This document shows, one piece after another, positions 25,271 through 32,235 of a stretch of 64,000 bases of DNA (position 1 is its first letter; the number at the start of each line of letters is the position of its first letter). The notes beneath the pieces were generated by a model that searched no databases, was not told the DNA's origin, and saw only the letters and a list, made by a program, of their open reading frames with translations. The position numbers and the translations under genes are program-made. This stretch comes from G965207335 sp965222825 (GTDB taxonomy: Bacteria; Pseudomonadota; Gammaproteobacteria; PS1; Pseudothioglobaceae), in NCBI GenBank assembly GCA_965222825.1, contig OZ244964.1, positions 558,001 through 622,000 on the forward strand, in the 5' to 3' direction.

Positions 25271-26596
25271 ATGACAAAAAATTATAGTGTAGCGATTATT
25301 GGTGCTGGAGTTACAGGCACATCATTAGCGTATTTACTCAGTAAATATACTAAATTAAATGATATAGTTGTATTAGATAAATATCAAAGTATCGCCTCTG
25401 TTAATTCTAATTCTAAATACAACTCACAAACCCTGCACTGTGGCGATATAGAAACTAATTACACTTTGGAAAAAGCTAGGCAAGTATTAAAATCGGCAAA
25501 TTTGGTTAAAACTTATGCTCTGGCACAAAATAATAGCAAAGATATAATTTATAAGTCTAGTAAATTATTACTAGGTGTTGGCGATGATGAAGTTAGTAAA
25601 ATTGAGTCTAGATATGAGTTATTTAAAGATAGTTTTGAGTATATGAGTCTAATGTCAGCACAGGATATTGCTAAAATAGAGCCAAATATTACCAAAGATA
25701 GAGCAGACAAAATAGTTGCTATGGGTGTTGCTAGTGATTATTGTGCTGTTGATTTTGGTAATTTGAGTAAATCTTTTATTGATAATGCTATTAAATACAA
25801 CAAAGATATTACCCTAAAACTAGATACTAAACTAATAAAAATTACTCGTCAAAATAATGATTACCAATTAAGTATAAAAACTAATAATACCAAAGAGTTA
25901 ATTAATGCCCGATTTGTAGTTTTTGCAACTGGTGCTTATAGCCTAACCTATGCTAAAAAAATGGGCTATGGACTAAATTATGGCTTATTATCAGTAGCAG
26001 GTAGCTTTTATTTTAGCAAAGAAGCATTAAATGGTAAGGTTTATACTGTTCAAAATGACAAACTTCCTTTTGCTGCTGTTCATGGCGACCCTGATGTTAA
26101 TGTTGCTTCACAAACTAGATTTGGACCTACTGCTTTAATACTGCCCCAATTAGAAAGATATAAACATAATACTTATTTGGATTATATAAAGGTTACAGGC
26201 TTTGATAAAAATGTTTTAGTGGCATTATATAAATTAATAAAAGACAAGGATATTCGTAATTATATTTTGGTTAATTTTGCCTATGAGATACCAAATATTG
26301 GTAAAAAATTATTCTTGCGTGAAGTGCAAAAAATTATCCCTTCATTAAGAGCTCAAGACTTACGATACGCCAAAGGCTTTGGCGGTCTAAGACCACAAAT
26401 AATTGACAAAGACAAACAACAACTAATATTAGGCGAAGCACATATTGATACTGACGAAGGCTTAATTTTTAACATCACTCCATCGCCAGGTGCTTCTACT
26501 TGCTTACAAAATTCTCTAAGAGATAGTCAAAAAATCTGTCAATATTTTGATATGGATTTTTCCCAAGATGAGTTTAATAAAGATTTTGACATTTAA
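25271..26596 (+). CDS. mqo: Malate:quinone oxidoreductase, epsilonproteobacterial type
   Basis: FAD-dependent membrane-associated enzyme oxidising malate to oxaloacetate with quinone. N-terminal FAD-binding 'VAIIGAGVTGTSLAYLLS'. It then matches the Helicobacter/Campylobacter Mqo group: 'NSKYNSQTLHCGDIETNYTL', 'KLLLGVGDDEV', 'DYCAVDFGNLSKSF', 'FATGAYSLTYAKKMGYG' and C-terminal 'GFGGLRPQIIDK' with 'FNITPSPGASTCLQNS'. 441 aa, ~50-100 shorter than E. coli Mqo. Closes the malate step in place of a soluble Mdh. The identity is from remembered family sequences; other FAD-dependent oxidoreductases are less likely. Confidence 0.82.
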   Translation: MTKNYSVAIIGAGVTGTSLAYLLSKYTKLNDIVVLDKYQSIASVNSNSKYNSQTLHCGDIETNYTLEKARQVLKSANLVKTYALAQNNSKDIIYKSSKLLLGVGDDEVSKIESRYELFKDSFEYMSLMSAQDIAKIEPNITKDRADKIVAMGVASDYCAVDFGNLSKSFIDNAIKYNKDITLKLDTKLIKITRQNNDYQLSIKTNNTKELINARFVVFATGAYSLTYAKKMGYGLNYGLLSVAGSFYFSKEALNGKVYTVQNDKLPFAAVHGDPDVNVASQTRFGPTALILPQLERYKHNTYLDYIKVTGFDKNVLVALYKLIKDKDIRNYILVNFAYEIPNIGKKLFLREVQKIIPSLRAQDLRYAKGFGGLRPQIIDKDKQQLILGEAHIDTDEGLIFNITPSPGASTCLQNSLRDSQKICQYFDMDFSQDEFNKDFDI

Positions 26597-26782
26597 TAAT
26601 AAGAGAGCAGATAGTAAATAAAACAAGTAATCCCACACATCCGATTTGTAGTATGCACCAATTACAAGTAGAACTTAACTTTTTACTAAACTAGCAACAA
26701 ATACCACAAAAATAATTATAAACCACAAAAAACCAAAGTATAATAAAAACTAGAAAATAGTTTAATTTTACTCTGACCCCAA

Positions 26783-26950
26783 TTATTCTTCCATCTCTGT
26801 TTTGCCTAACTTAGTAGGATGGCATTTATTATTAAATATTATGTAGCGTTTAATCCAATTTAGGTAACTCTGCTCAGTTCTTAGTGAATAATCCAATCGC
26901 CTAAGTCGTGCAGAGACTAAATTTAAAAAGGCAGAGTTAACTTTTATATT
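26783..26950 (-). pseudogene. intI: Integron integrase IntI, N-terminal remnant
   Basis: Reading 26950 down to 26783 gives 55 open codons. The stretch 'LRRLDYSLRTEQSYLNWIKR' followed by 'YIIFNNKCHPTKLG' matches the N-terminal SAM-like domain of IntI (IntI1 has 'LHYSLRTEQAYVNWVRAFI' then 'HPATLG'). It stops with TAA after '...KTEMEE', exactly where the family continues 'EVEAFL'. The catalytic domain, including the patch specific to integron integrases, is gone. There is no ATG: an in-frame TAA lies directly upstream. Bases 26765-26782 beyond the stop ('GGGGTCAGAGTAAA' on the minus strand) are unrelated, marking the deletion junction. Confidence 0.83.
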
Positions 26951-27108
26951 TTAAATAATATAGGATGTATAATTATTTATAATTAATAATAAATACTTAT
27001 TATACAATATATTTAATTATTTTATAAAGACTAAATTATATTTCTAAACATAAAATAAATATTTTACATATATCCGCATTTTATGGTATATTAGGGTGTA
27101 TACTAATA

Positions 27109-27115
27109 GTTAGGT
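27109..27115 (+). other. attI-like or first cassette junction (GTTAGGT)
   Basis: A 7-bp core GTTAGGT between the integrase remnant and the first cassette, the same sequence as the R' boxes at 29383 and 30458. Position and core fit attI; the partner box is not clear. A TATACT at 27099-27104 lies just upstream and could be part of a cassette promoter (Pc), but no good -35 is visible. Confidence 0.5.
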
Positions 27116-27170
27116 GGCAACCCTCACACTTTTCTATTATTTCTTTAACGGAAGGTTTGGGAGAAAAAAA

Positions 27171-27275
27171 GTGAAAAATATAAAATTAATAGTTATTTTT
27201 ATTGCCATAAATTTTGCAATGGCTAACACGGTTCAAGCACAAAGTTGTCGCTCTGATGGTTTTAATTGTAATTAA
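27171..27275 (+). CDS. Tiny secreted peptide in the first cassette
   Basis: A 34-aa reading frame starting with GTG at 27171; GGGAG lies 7 nt upstream. It begins 'MKNIKLIVIFIAINFAMA', a clean signal peptide (K-x-x-K, hydrophobic core, then N-T-V-Q-A before the probable cut), leaving only 'QSCRSDGFNCN' with two Cys. I do not recognise a family. The SD, signal and cassette position support a real gene; the small size keeps confidence modest. Confidence 0.5.
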   Translation: MKNIKLIVIFIAINFAMANTVQAQSCRSDGFNCN

Positions 27276-27307
27276 AGATTATTTTTTGATAATTATGGAG
27301 GTTTATT

Positions 27308-27532
27308 ATGAGTTGTAGAGTTGGGATGACTACTGATATAAACAGTAGAAGAAGACATTAGGAAAGTAAACATAGTGATTTATATGGCTGGGAAATATTA
27401 GGAACATATAATACTAAAACAGAAGCACAAATATCAGAAGAAAACTTTGCAAATCAGTATAATTGCATTTCTCATCCTGGTGGAGATGGTAATGAATATA
27501 CTACTTGGCATGTATATAAGTTTAGTTATTAA
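27308..27532 (+). pseudogene. Cassette ORF interrupted by an in-frame TAG
   Basis: From ATG 27308 (GGAGG at 27298-27302) the frame reads 'MSCRVGMTTDINSRRRH', then TAG (27359-27361), then continues open for 56 codons: 'ESKHSDLYGWEILGTYNTKT', 'EAQISEENFANQYNCISHPG' and 'GDGNEYTTWHVYKFSY' to TAA. The whole resembles a small uncharacterised family often seen in gene cassettes (C-R-V-G-x-T-T-D ... H-P-G-G-x-G ... W-Y-V-Y-x-F). From memory, Trp is expected near the stop, so TGG to TAG is the likely change. Readthrough is possible but unsupported. Confidence 0.6.
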
Positions 27533-27538
27533 AAAAAA

Positions 27539-27582
27539 TCCTAACTAATCACTCAAGTGCCGTTTAACTGCCTCTGTTATGC
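27539..27582 (+). repeat. attC-like site 1 (short)
   Basis: R'' TCCTAAC at 27539-27545 and R' GTTATGC at 27576-27582 enclose only 30 bp, shorter than usual attC sites. The right half is identical over 22 bp to the right half of site 4 (30440-30461). 'TAACTAATCACTC' on the left half recurs in sites 3 and 5 (with small changes), as expected for attC sites from one array. Confidence 0.65.
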
Positions 27583-27608
27583 CCTAAAAAACCACATATA
27601 TAGTAAAA

Positions 27609-29330
27609 ATGTCATTTCAAACACCTATAACAATTGCCGAAGCAGTAGATAATGTTCATAGCAGTAGGTTTTTATTGCCTGCAATTCAGAGGGAGTTTGT
27701 TTGGTCAAACTCTAAAATAGAGTGGCTATTTGATTCACTAATGCGGAATTACCCCATTAGTTCTTTTCTTTTTTGGAATGTTGAAGGGGCGACCGTAAAT
27801 GGTTATAGATTTTATAAGTTTATCAATGAATATAGAGAACGATATAAAACCCATAATGAAGAGATGTCAACAGAAGGTATTAGTTCATTTAGTGCAATTC
27901 TTGATGGACAACAACGCTTAACATCTCTTTACCTTGGATTAAAAGGGAGTTACGCATTTAAAGAATATCGCAGGAAATGGGAAGATAGCGAATGGAGTAT
28001 TCCGACAAGAAGATTATATATTAACTTTCAAAATAAACTAACTGAACAAGAGGATGGCAGGATTTATGAATTTAGTTTTTTAAAAGATTCCGACACCAAT
28101 CAAGAAGATATTTATCAAAATAAATGGTTTCGAATTAGCAAGATATTGGGACTAAAAAACATCTCAACATTTAATAATTATGTTACAACTAATGCATTAT
28201 CTACATTTTCAATTGATATTTTAGCAAGACTTCAAGAAGTTATTCATTCCGATAGAATTATCAATTATTTTTTAGAAAAAGAACAAGACTTAGATAAGGC
28301 ATTAAATATTTTTATAAGAATTAATAGTGGTGGCGAGCCACTAAATTTTTCAGATTTATTAATGTCCATTGCTGTGGCAAATTGGACAGAAAAAGACGCA
28401 AGAAAAGAAATACATAGACTTGTTGATAGTATCAGAGATAAAGGATTTTCAATCTCTAAAGATATAGTTTTAAAAACATTTTTATTCCTTTATAGTAAAG
28501 ATATAAAATTTAGAGTGACTAATTTTTCAAGAGAAAATGCAAAAGAGTTTGAAACTGAATGGGAAACCATTAGAAATTCTATTTTATCTGCCTTTGATTT
28601 AGTAAAAAGTTATGGATTTACTAATTCCACATTAACATCTAAAAATGCAATTATTCCAATAGTATATTATTTATATCATAAAAAAATTTACAAAGATTAT
28701 TCAACAAAAACTAAATTCAAAGAAGAAAGAGAAAGCATAAAAAAATGGCTACATATAGTTTTAATTAAAAAAATATTTGGCGGGCAAGCAGATTCAATAC
28801 TAACTCAAATTAGAAAATCATTTACATCAGATTTTAAAAACATAAAAATAAAACCTGAATTATCTGAATTTCCAGTTAAAGATATTTTTAATAATATCAA
28901 GAGGGACACAACTATTGGTGATGAATTTATTGAAGAGTTATTGTATTCGCAAAAAGATGACCAATATACTTTTTCTATATTATCGTTACTGTATCCAAAT
29001 CTTGATTATAGAAATAACGATTTTCATAAAGACCATATTCATCCTGAAACCAAATATGACAATCTTTCAGATGAGCTTAAAGAAAAATACGGATGGTGGA
29101 CTTATAATTCAATTCATAATCTTCAAATGTTAGATGCTAATGAAAATATGTCAAAGAATGCTAAGGATTTAAAAGATTGGGTTGAAGAGCAAACAAAAAC
29201 TATAGAAAAAAATGCTTTTTTAGAAAAGCATTTAATCCCAGTTGTTGAATTAGACTTAGATAATTTTGAACAATACATAGAGAAAAGAAAATTAATTTTA
29301 ACAAAAAAACTAATGGAAATATTAAACTAA
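27609..29330 (+). CDS. DUF262 + HNH (GmrSD-like) nuclease, cassette-borne
   Basis: A 573-aa protein. The N-terminal DUF262/GmrS-like domain has 'FLLPAIQREFVWSNSKIEWL', 'NYPISSFLFW', the nucleotide-binding motif 'ILDGQQRLTSLYLG' and 'IFIRINSGGEPLNFSDLLMS'. The C-terminal domain looks like DUF1524/GmrD HNH: 'NDFHKDHIHPETKYD' and 'YNSIHNLQMLDANENMSKNA' (H-x-H-P ... N-x-x-L ... N-x-x-K). GmrSD-type enzymes cut modified phage DNA, so antiviral defence is a reasonable inference. No membrane segments. It fills one cassette, ending 3 bp before attC site 2, and its A-rich codon use is like its neighbours. Confidence 0.83.
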   Translation: MSFQTPITIAEAVDNVHSSRFLLPAIQREFVWSNSKIEWLFDSLMRNYPISSFLFWNVEGATVNGYRFYKFINEYRERYKTHNEEMSTEGISSFSAILDGQQRLTSLYLGLKGSYAFKEYRRKWEDSEWSIPTRRLYINFQNKLTEQEDGRIYEFSFLKDSDTNQEDIYQNKWFRISKILGLKNISTFNNYVTTNALSTFSIDILARLQEVIHSDRIINYFLEKEQDLDKALNIFIRINSGGEPLNFSDLLMSIAVANWTEKDARKEIHRLVDSIRDKGFSISKDIVLKTFLFLYSKDIKFRVTNFSRENAKEFETEWETIRNSILSAFDLVKSYGFTNSTLTSKNAIIPIVYYLYHKKIYKDYSTKTKFKEERESIKKWLHIVLIKKIFGGQADSILTQIRKSFTSDFKNIKIKPELSEFPVKDIFNNIKRDTTIGDEFIEELLYSQKDDQYTFSILSLLYPNLDYRNNDFHKDHIHPETKYDNLSDELKEKYGWWTYNSIHNLQMLDANENMSKNAKDLKDWVEEQTKTIEKNAFLEKHLIPVVELDLDNFEQYIEKRKLILTKKLMEILN

Positions 29331-29332
29331 AG

Positions 29333-29389
29333 GCATAACAAATCATTCCACCTGACCGCTAACGCGGCAGATGAGTTTTAATGTTAGGT
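29333..29389 (+). repeat. attC site 2
   Basis: R'' GCATAAC (29333-29339) and R' GTTAGGT (29383-29389), 57 bp. 'AATCATTC' follows R'', and the centre forms CCGC-TAAC-GCGG. Size and structure are those of a classical 59-base element. The start codon of the next gene (ATG 29381) overlaps R'. Confidence 0.85.
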
Positions 29390-29926
29390 ATTTCTATCGT
29401 GGACTTTGGAAAATGTAAAAAGTATGGCAATCAAGTTAGTTTCTTGAGTTTGAAAAAGGGTTTGTGTTCTCAATGTAGAGTAGCTAATTATCAGAAAAAT
29501 ATTGATAACTTTTTATCTGAACAGCCTTTTATTTTTAAAGATAATAAATCTGCTTTTGAATATGCTTGTAAATTTAAAGATTGCACTATTTATGAAGGTG
29601 CACATATTCCTGCATTAGTTATAGACTCTGATAAAGATAATGAAAAAGTAGCATTAAAAGTTGCATCTGATGATGGAGGATTTTTAACTTTAGCTCGTCC
29701 AATTACTAAAGAACATAACATTCAAAATGGTGATTTTGTGGCATGGACAGCAGTAAAATATACAAAAGGATTAGTCAGTTTAGCGAATGAAAAAGGATTA
29801 GCATTAGACCCAAGAATAGGATGGTTTGGTGTAATTAGTGGCATATTAACACCAAGATTAACCAACAAAGGTTGGACGAGTGAAGTACTTTGGATTGACC
29901 CCAATAAGCCATTACCATCTTTATAA
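29381..29926 (+). CDS. Unknown cassette protein with degenerate zinc ribbon
   Basis: A 181-aa protein of no recognised function. Its N-terminus 'GKCKKYGNQVSFLSLKKGLC' then 'SQC' looks like a four-Cys zinc ribbon in which one Cys is Tyr (C-K-K-Y). The rest is a mixed alpha/beta domain ending 'GKTS'-free 'SEVLWIDPNKPLPSL', with 'ARPITKEHNIQNGDFVAWTA' and 'RIGWFGVISGILTP'. The ATG lies inside the attC R' box and lacks a clear SD; GTG 29399 is an alternative start. Followed by two small membrane-protein reading frames without an attC between, so probably one cassette. Confidence 0.6.
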   Translation: MLGISIVDFGKCKKYGNQVSFLSLKKGLCSQCRVANYQKNIDNFLSEQPFIFKDNKSAFEYACKFKDCTIYEGAHIPALVIDSDKDNEKVALKVASDDGGFLTLARPITKEHNIQNGDFVAWTAVKYTKGLVSLANEKGLALDPRIGWFGVISGILTPRLTNKGWTSEVLWIDPNKPLPSL

Positions 29927-29942
29927 ATGCTATAATAACATT

Positions 29943-30115
29943 ATGAGAGAAAAAATTGCCGATTATTTACTTGATATTTCTAAACTTGTTTTTGCTGGTG
30001 TTGTTTAAGTGCAATCTTGCAAGTGGAGGGTATATCTAAGTCAGCAGTTTTATTTTCTGGTATTAGTGCAACAGTAATTTTTGCTTTAATTGGCTTTATA
30101 TTAGCGGGGAAATAG
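29943..30115 (+). pseudogene. Small membrane protein gene with a one-base frameshift
   Basis: ATG 29943 gives 'MREKIADYLLDISKLVFAGV' plus Val and then TAA (30006-30008). Adding one T in the TTT at 30004-30006 would continue as 'LSAILQVEGISKSAVLFSGI' and 'SATVIFALIGFILAGK' to TAG 30113-30115, giving an intact ~58-aa two-helix protein. The whole resembles the small 'M-R-E-K-I-A ... DISKLVFAGVVL' membrane family frequent in cassettes (from memory). A real deletion, a sequencing error in the T-run, or slippage could explain it. Confidence 0.6.
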
Positions 30116-30213
30116 TGGAAGCATTTATCTTATTTACTACAATGTCTGTTTTTGGCTTAATAGCCTTAGCGGGTATTTTGTGGTATCAGCATAAACATAA
30201 AAAACATACCTAA
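30115..30213 (+). CDS. 32-aa membrane peptide
   Basis: GTG at 30115 overlaps the preceding TAG (TAGTG). The product 'VEAFILFTTMSVFGLIALAG' plus 'ILWYQHKHKKHT' has one membrane helix and a basic tail. Its coupling to the frameshifted gene and the tail directly before attC 3 suggest a two-gene cassette of partner small membrane proteins. Function unknown. Confidence 0.5.
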   Translation: MEAFILFTTMSVFGLIALAGILWYQHKHKKHT

Positions 30214-30272
30214 CTAACCACTCAAGAGGGACTGGGGAACCACATTCCAGCCCCTTAGTTTGGATGTTAGAG
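30208..30272 (+). repeat. attC site 3
   Basis: R'' ACCTAAC (30208-30214) and R' GTTAGAG (30266-30272), 65 bp. AGGG-CTGG pairs with CCAG-CCCT with an unpaired base in each arm (extrahelical bases), and 'CACTCAAG' faces 'TTAGTTTGG'. A well-formed attC. Confidence 0.85.
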
Positions 30273-30464
30273 CCCGCTCTACGAGCGGACTCTAACAGAG
30301 GCAGTTAAACATTTGAACGCTCAGGGCTCGCAGAGCGAGTCCTAACTATCGTTCAAACGGACACCTTGCTACGCAAGGCGACCGCCTTCGTTAAGTTTAG
30401 CAACAAAGTCTAGCGACTTCTGCTAAACTACAACTCATATGCCGTTTAACTGCCTCTGTTAGGT
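30266..30464. repeat. Multi-hairpin element with extra-long attC-like site 4
   Basis: No coding capacity; nested inverted repeats. (a) GTTAGAG/CTCTAAC with CCGCTC/GAGCGG inside (30266-30296). (b) 17-bp perfect outer arms 30294-30310 and 30444-30460 (GTTTAACTGCCTCTGTT on the right). (c) TTTGAACG/CGTTCAAA (30312-30319, 30350-30357) enclosing a GGnCTCG/CGAGnCC hairpin. (d) CCTTGC/GCAAGG (30364-30378). (e) GTTTAGCA/TGCTAAAC with AAGTC/GACTT inside (~30394-30427). With R'' CTCTAAC (30290-30296) and R' GTTAGGT (30458-30464) the outer pair reads as a 175-bp attC. It could equally be a cassette without a gene, or a structured RNA. Confidence 0.7.
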
Positions 30465-30471
30465 TGCTCAA

Positions 30472-30900
30472 ATGGTAGAATGGATATTAACAGTTTTCGC
30501 ATGGGTTTTATTTTTAATTTGGATAATAGTTAATAAGATTTTCATTAAAAAAAGTAATAATCATAAATCATATGAATATAGTTATGACAAAGGAGAATAC
30601 ATGCCTAGTAATAATATAAGTGAAACTAGCAAAAAACTAATGATAATGAAAGACAAGTGGGAGAAGTTAGGTATAACCCCCTATTTTTCAGAAGTTCATA
30701 ATTTTTCAAATGAGAAATTTAACAGCAAAGCACCAGATTTATGTAAGCATTATGATTATTGTATAGATAAAAATATACAAGGTGAAAACATACAAACATT
30801 AAAAAGATGTTTAAAAGTTGCTGAATTATATAGTGATGGATTGGGCATTAATGAGGCTATAAAACAGTCATGGTTAGAATATCCTGTATTAAGAACCTAA
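30472..30900 (+). CDS. Unknown cassette membrane-anchored protein
   Basis: A 142-aa protein. One N-terminal membrane helix (~4-24, 'WILTVFAWVLFLIWIIV') followed by a basic stop-transfer 'NKIFIKK' and a cytosolic, helical, Lys-rich domain with two Cys ('LCKHYDYC') and 'LKRCLKVAELYSDGLGINEA'. No family recognised. ATG 30472 is 8 bp after the R' of site 4 and attC 5 overlaps its stop, so it occupies a cassette by itself. An internal start at 30601 (AAGGAG upstream, 'MPSNNISETSKK') would drop the helix. Confidence 0.6.
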   Translation: MVEWILTVFAWVLFLIWIIVNKIFIKKSNNHKSYEYSYDKGEYMPSNNISETSKKLMIMKDKWEKLGITPYFSEVHNFSNEKFNSKAPDLCKHYDYCIDKNIQGENIQTLKRCLKVAELYSDGLGINEAIKQSWLEYPVLRT

Positions 30901-30955
30901 CTAATCACTCCAGCGGACGGGCAAAACCTGCCGCCCCTGAATTTTGATGTTAGGC
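30895..30955 (+). repeat. attC site 5 (last of the array)
   Basis: R'' ACCTAAC (30895-30901) and R' GTTAGGC (30949-30955), 61 bp, with 'CTAATCACTC' after R'' as in site 1 and a central CGG/CCG stem-loop. The core chromosome resumes after it. Confidence 0.85.
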
Positions 30956-31011
30956 ACTTTTACTGTTATTAAAAATTATAGCTAGATTTTTTTTGCTATT
31001 GCATAACTTTA

Positions 31012-32235
31012 ATGAATAATATAAAACTAGTCAATAAACAACAAAATAATAAACGCAAAAAAACCGCATTAATGTTTACCTTGCCATTAGTTGCGAGTTT
31101 ATTATTATTTTTCATAACCCCAATAACTTATATACTATACAAAGGTTTTTATAATGATGATGTAGTTAGCGTTTTACCAAGAACTATAAAAAGTTTATCA
31201 ACTTGGGACTATAAAAATAGCACTACACCTGATGAAAAAAGTTATATATATTTAATTATTGAGTTGCAATCCTTAGCTAAACATAGATTAACAGGCAAGC
31301 TAACAAAACAACTAAATAGAATAGTGCCTAATTCTAGCAGAGCAGTTAAAAGAGCTGTTCGTAAAATAGCTAAAACAAATATAGCAGATATTAAAAATTA
31401 TAAGCAATTTTTAATAGCTGTTGATCCAATATGGGCAAAAGCTGATATTTGGAGAGGAATTAAACATTATAGCAGTAGTTTTAGATTAGATAATTATGCT
31501 AATGCCTTAGATTATAAGGTTAATATTAATGGCGGTTATAGTAAAAATCCAGTTCAAGAACGCTCTTATGTGCCAATTTTAATACGCACTCTATGGATTG
31601 CATCGCTAATTACTATTTTATGTTTTTTACTCGCTTATCCTGTGGCGTATTTTATTGCTCATCAAACAACAAAAGTAGCAAATATATTATTATTATTTGT
31701 TTTATTGCCGTTTTGGACTTCATTTTTGGTGCGTATAACTTCGTGGATAGCTATTTTACAAACCAATGGCGTGATTAATAATTTACTAAGTTATTTGGAT
31801 ATAATAAATAAACCGCTAGATATTTTATACAATCAGTTTGCAACTGTAATTGCTATGGTGCATATTTTATTACCATTTATGATTTTACCGCTTTATAGCG
31901 TTATGAAAGGTATAGACGGCACATATATAAAAGCATCAAAATCATTAGGTGCCAACAATATAGAATCTTTTTTAAGGATTTATTTACCACTTAGTTTACC
32001 CGGTGCTGCTGCTGGAGGATTACTGGTGTTTATTATTTCATTAGGTTATTATGTAACTCCAGCATTATTAGGCGGCATAGACGGACAACTAATTAGTAAT
32101 ATTATAGCATTTCATATGAGTAAAACTGGTAACTGGGGTTTAGCAGCAGCACTAAGTGGTATTTTATTTATTGTAGTGGTATTTTTATACATTATTTACG
32201 ATAAGTTAGTAGGCATTAAGCACTTAAAATTATAA
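31012..32235 (+). CDS. potB: ABC transporter permease, PotB-like
   Basis: Inner-membrane permease of a spermidine/putrescine-type importer. Six or so helices; an extra ~150-residue periplasmic stretch follows the first helix (~45-190), so it is longer (407 aa) than E. coli PotB (~275), as in some marine-type relatives. The conserved EAA loop is visible near 'YIKASKSLGANNIESFLRIY' with 'LPLSLPGAAAGGLLVF'. Overlaps the PotC-like gene by 1 nt. The ATPase and substrate-binding protein are not in the window. Substrate (polyamine or another compound) is inferred from family only. Confidence 0.82.
   Translation: MNNIKLVNKQQNNKRKKTALMFTLPLVASLLLFFITPITYILYKGFYNDDVVSVLPRTIKSLSTWDYKNSTTPDEKSYIYLIIELQSLAKHRLTGKLTKQLNRIVPNSSRAVKRAVRKIAKTNIADIKNYKQFLIAVDPIWAKADIWRGIKHYSSSFRLDNYANALDYKVNINGGYSKNPVQERSYVPILIRTLWIASLITILCFLLAYPVAYFIAHQTTKVANILLLFVLLPFWTSFLVRITSWIAILQTNGVINNLLSYLDIINKPLDILYNQFATVIAMVHILLPFMILPLYSVMKGIDGTYIKASKSLGANNIESFLRIYLPLSLPGAAAGGLLVFIISLGYYVTPALLGGIDGQLISNIIAFHMSKTGNWGLAAALSGILFIVVVFLYIIYDKLVGIKHLKL

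Larger units (their letters stand above)
26783..30955. mobile_element. Degraded chromosomal integron / CALIN-type cassette array
   Basis: A minus-strand IntI remnant is followed on the plus strand by an attI-like core site (27109-27115) and at least four cassettes, each ending in an attC-like site: R''/R' pairs at 27539/27576, 29333/29383, 30208/30266, 30290/30458 and 30895/30949. The arrangement (integrase divergent from cassettes) is the standard integron layout. Cassette genes all point the same way. Since the integrase is truncated, new capture needs an enzyme from elsewhere in the genome. The array ends just before the potB-like gene. Confidence 0.82.

Noticed and set aside
26597..26782. 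Remnant of an IS200/RAYT transposon suggested by 'GGGGTCAGAGT'
   Set aside because: The short motif occurs widely at element ends, but no transposase sequence is visible here; I record it only as the deletion junction next to the IntI remnant.
27359..27361. TAG as a recoded sense codon
   Set aside because: No pyrrolysine genes or other in-frame TAG cases were seen; TAG ends normal genes here (for example tsaC's neighbour at 6339). A nonsense mutation is simpler.
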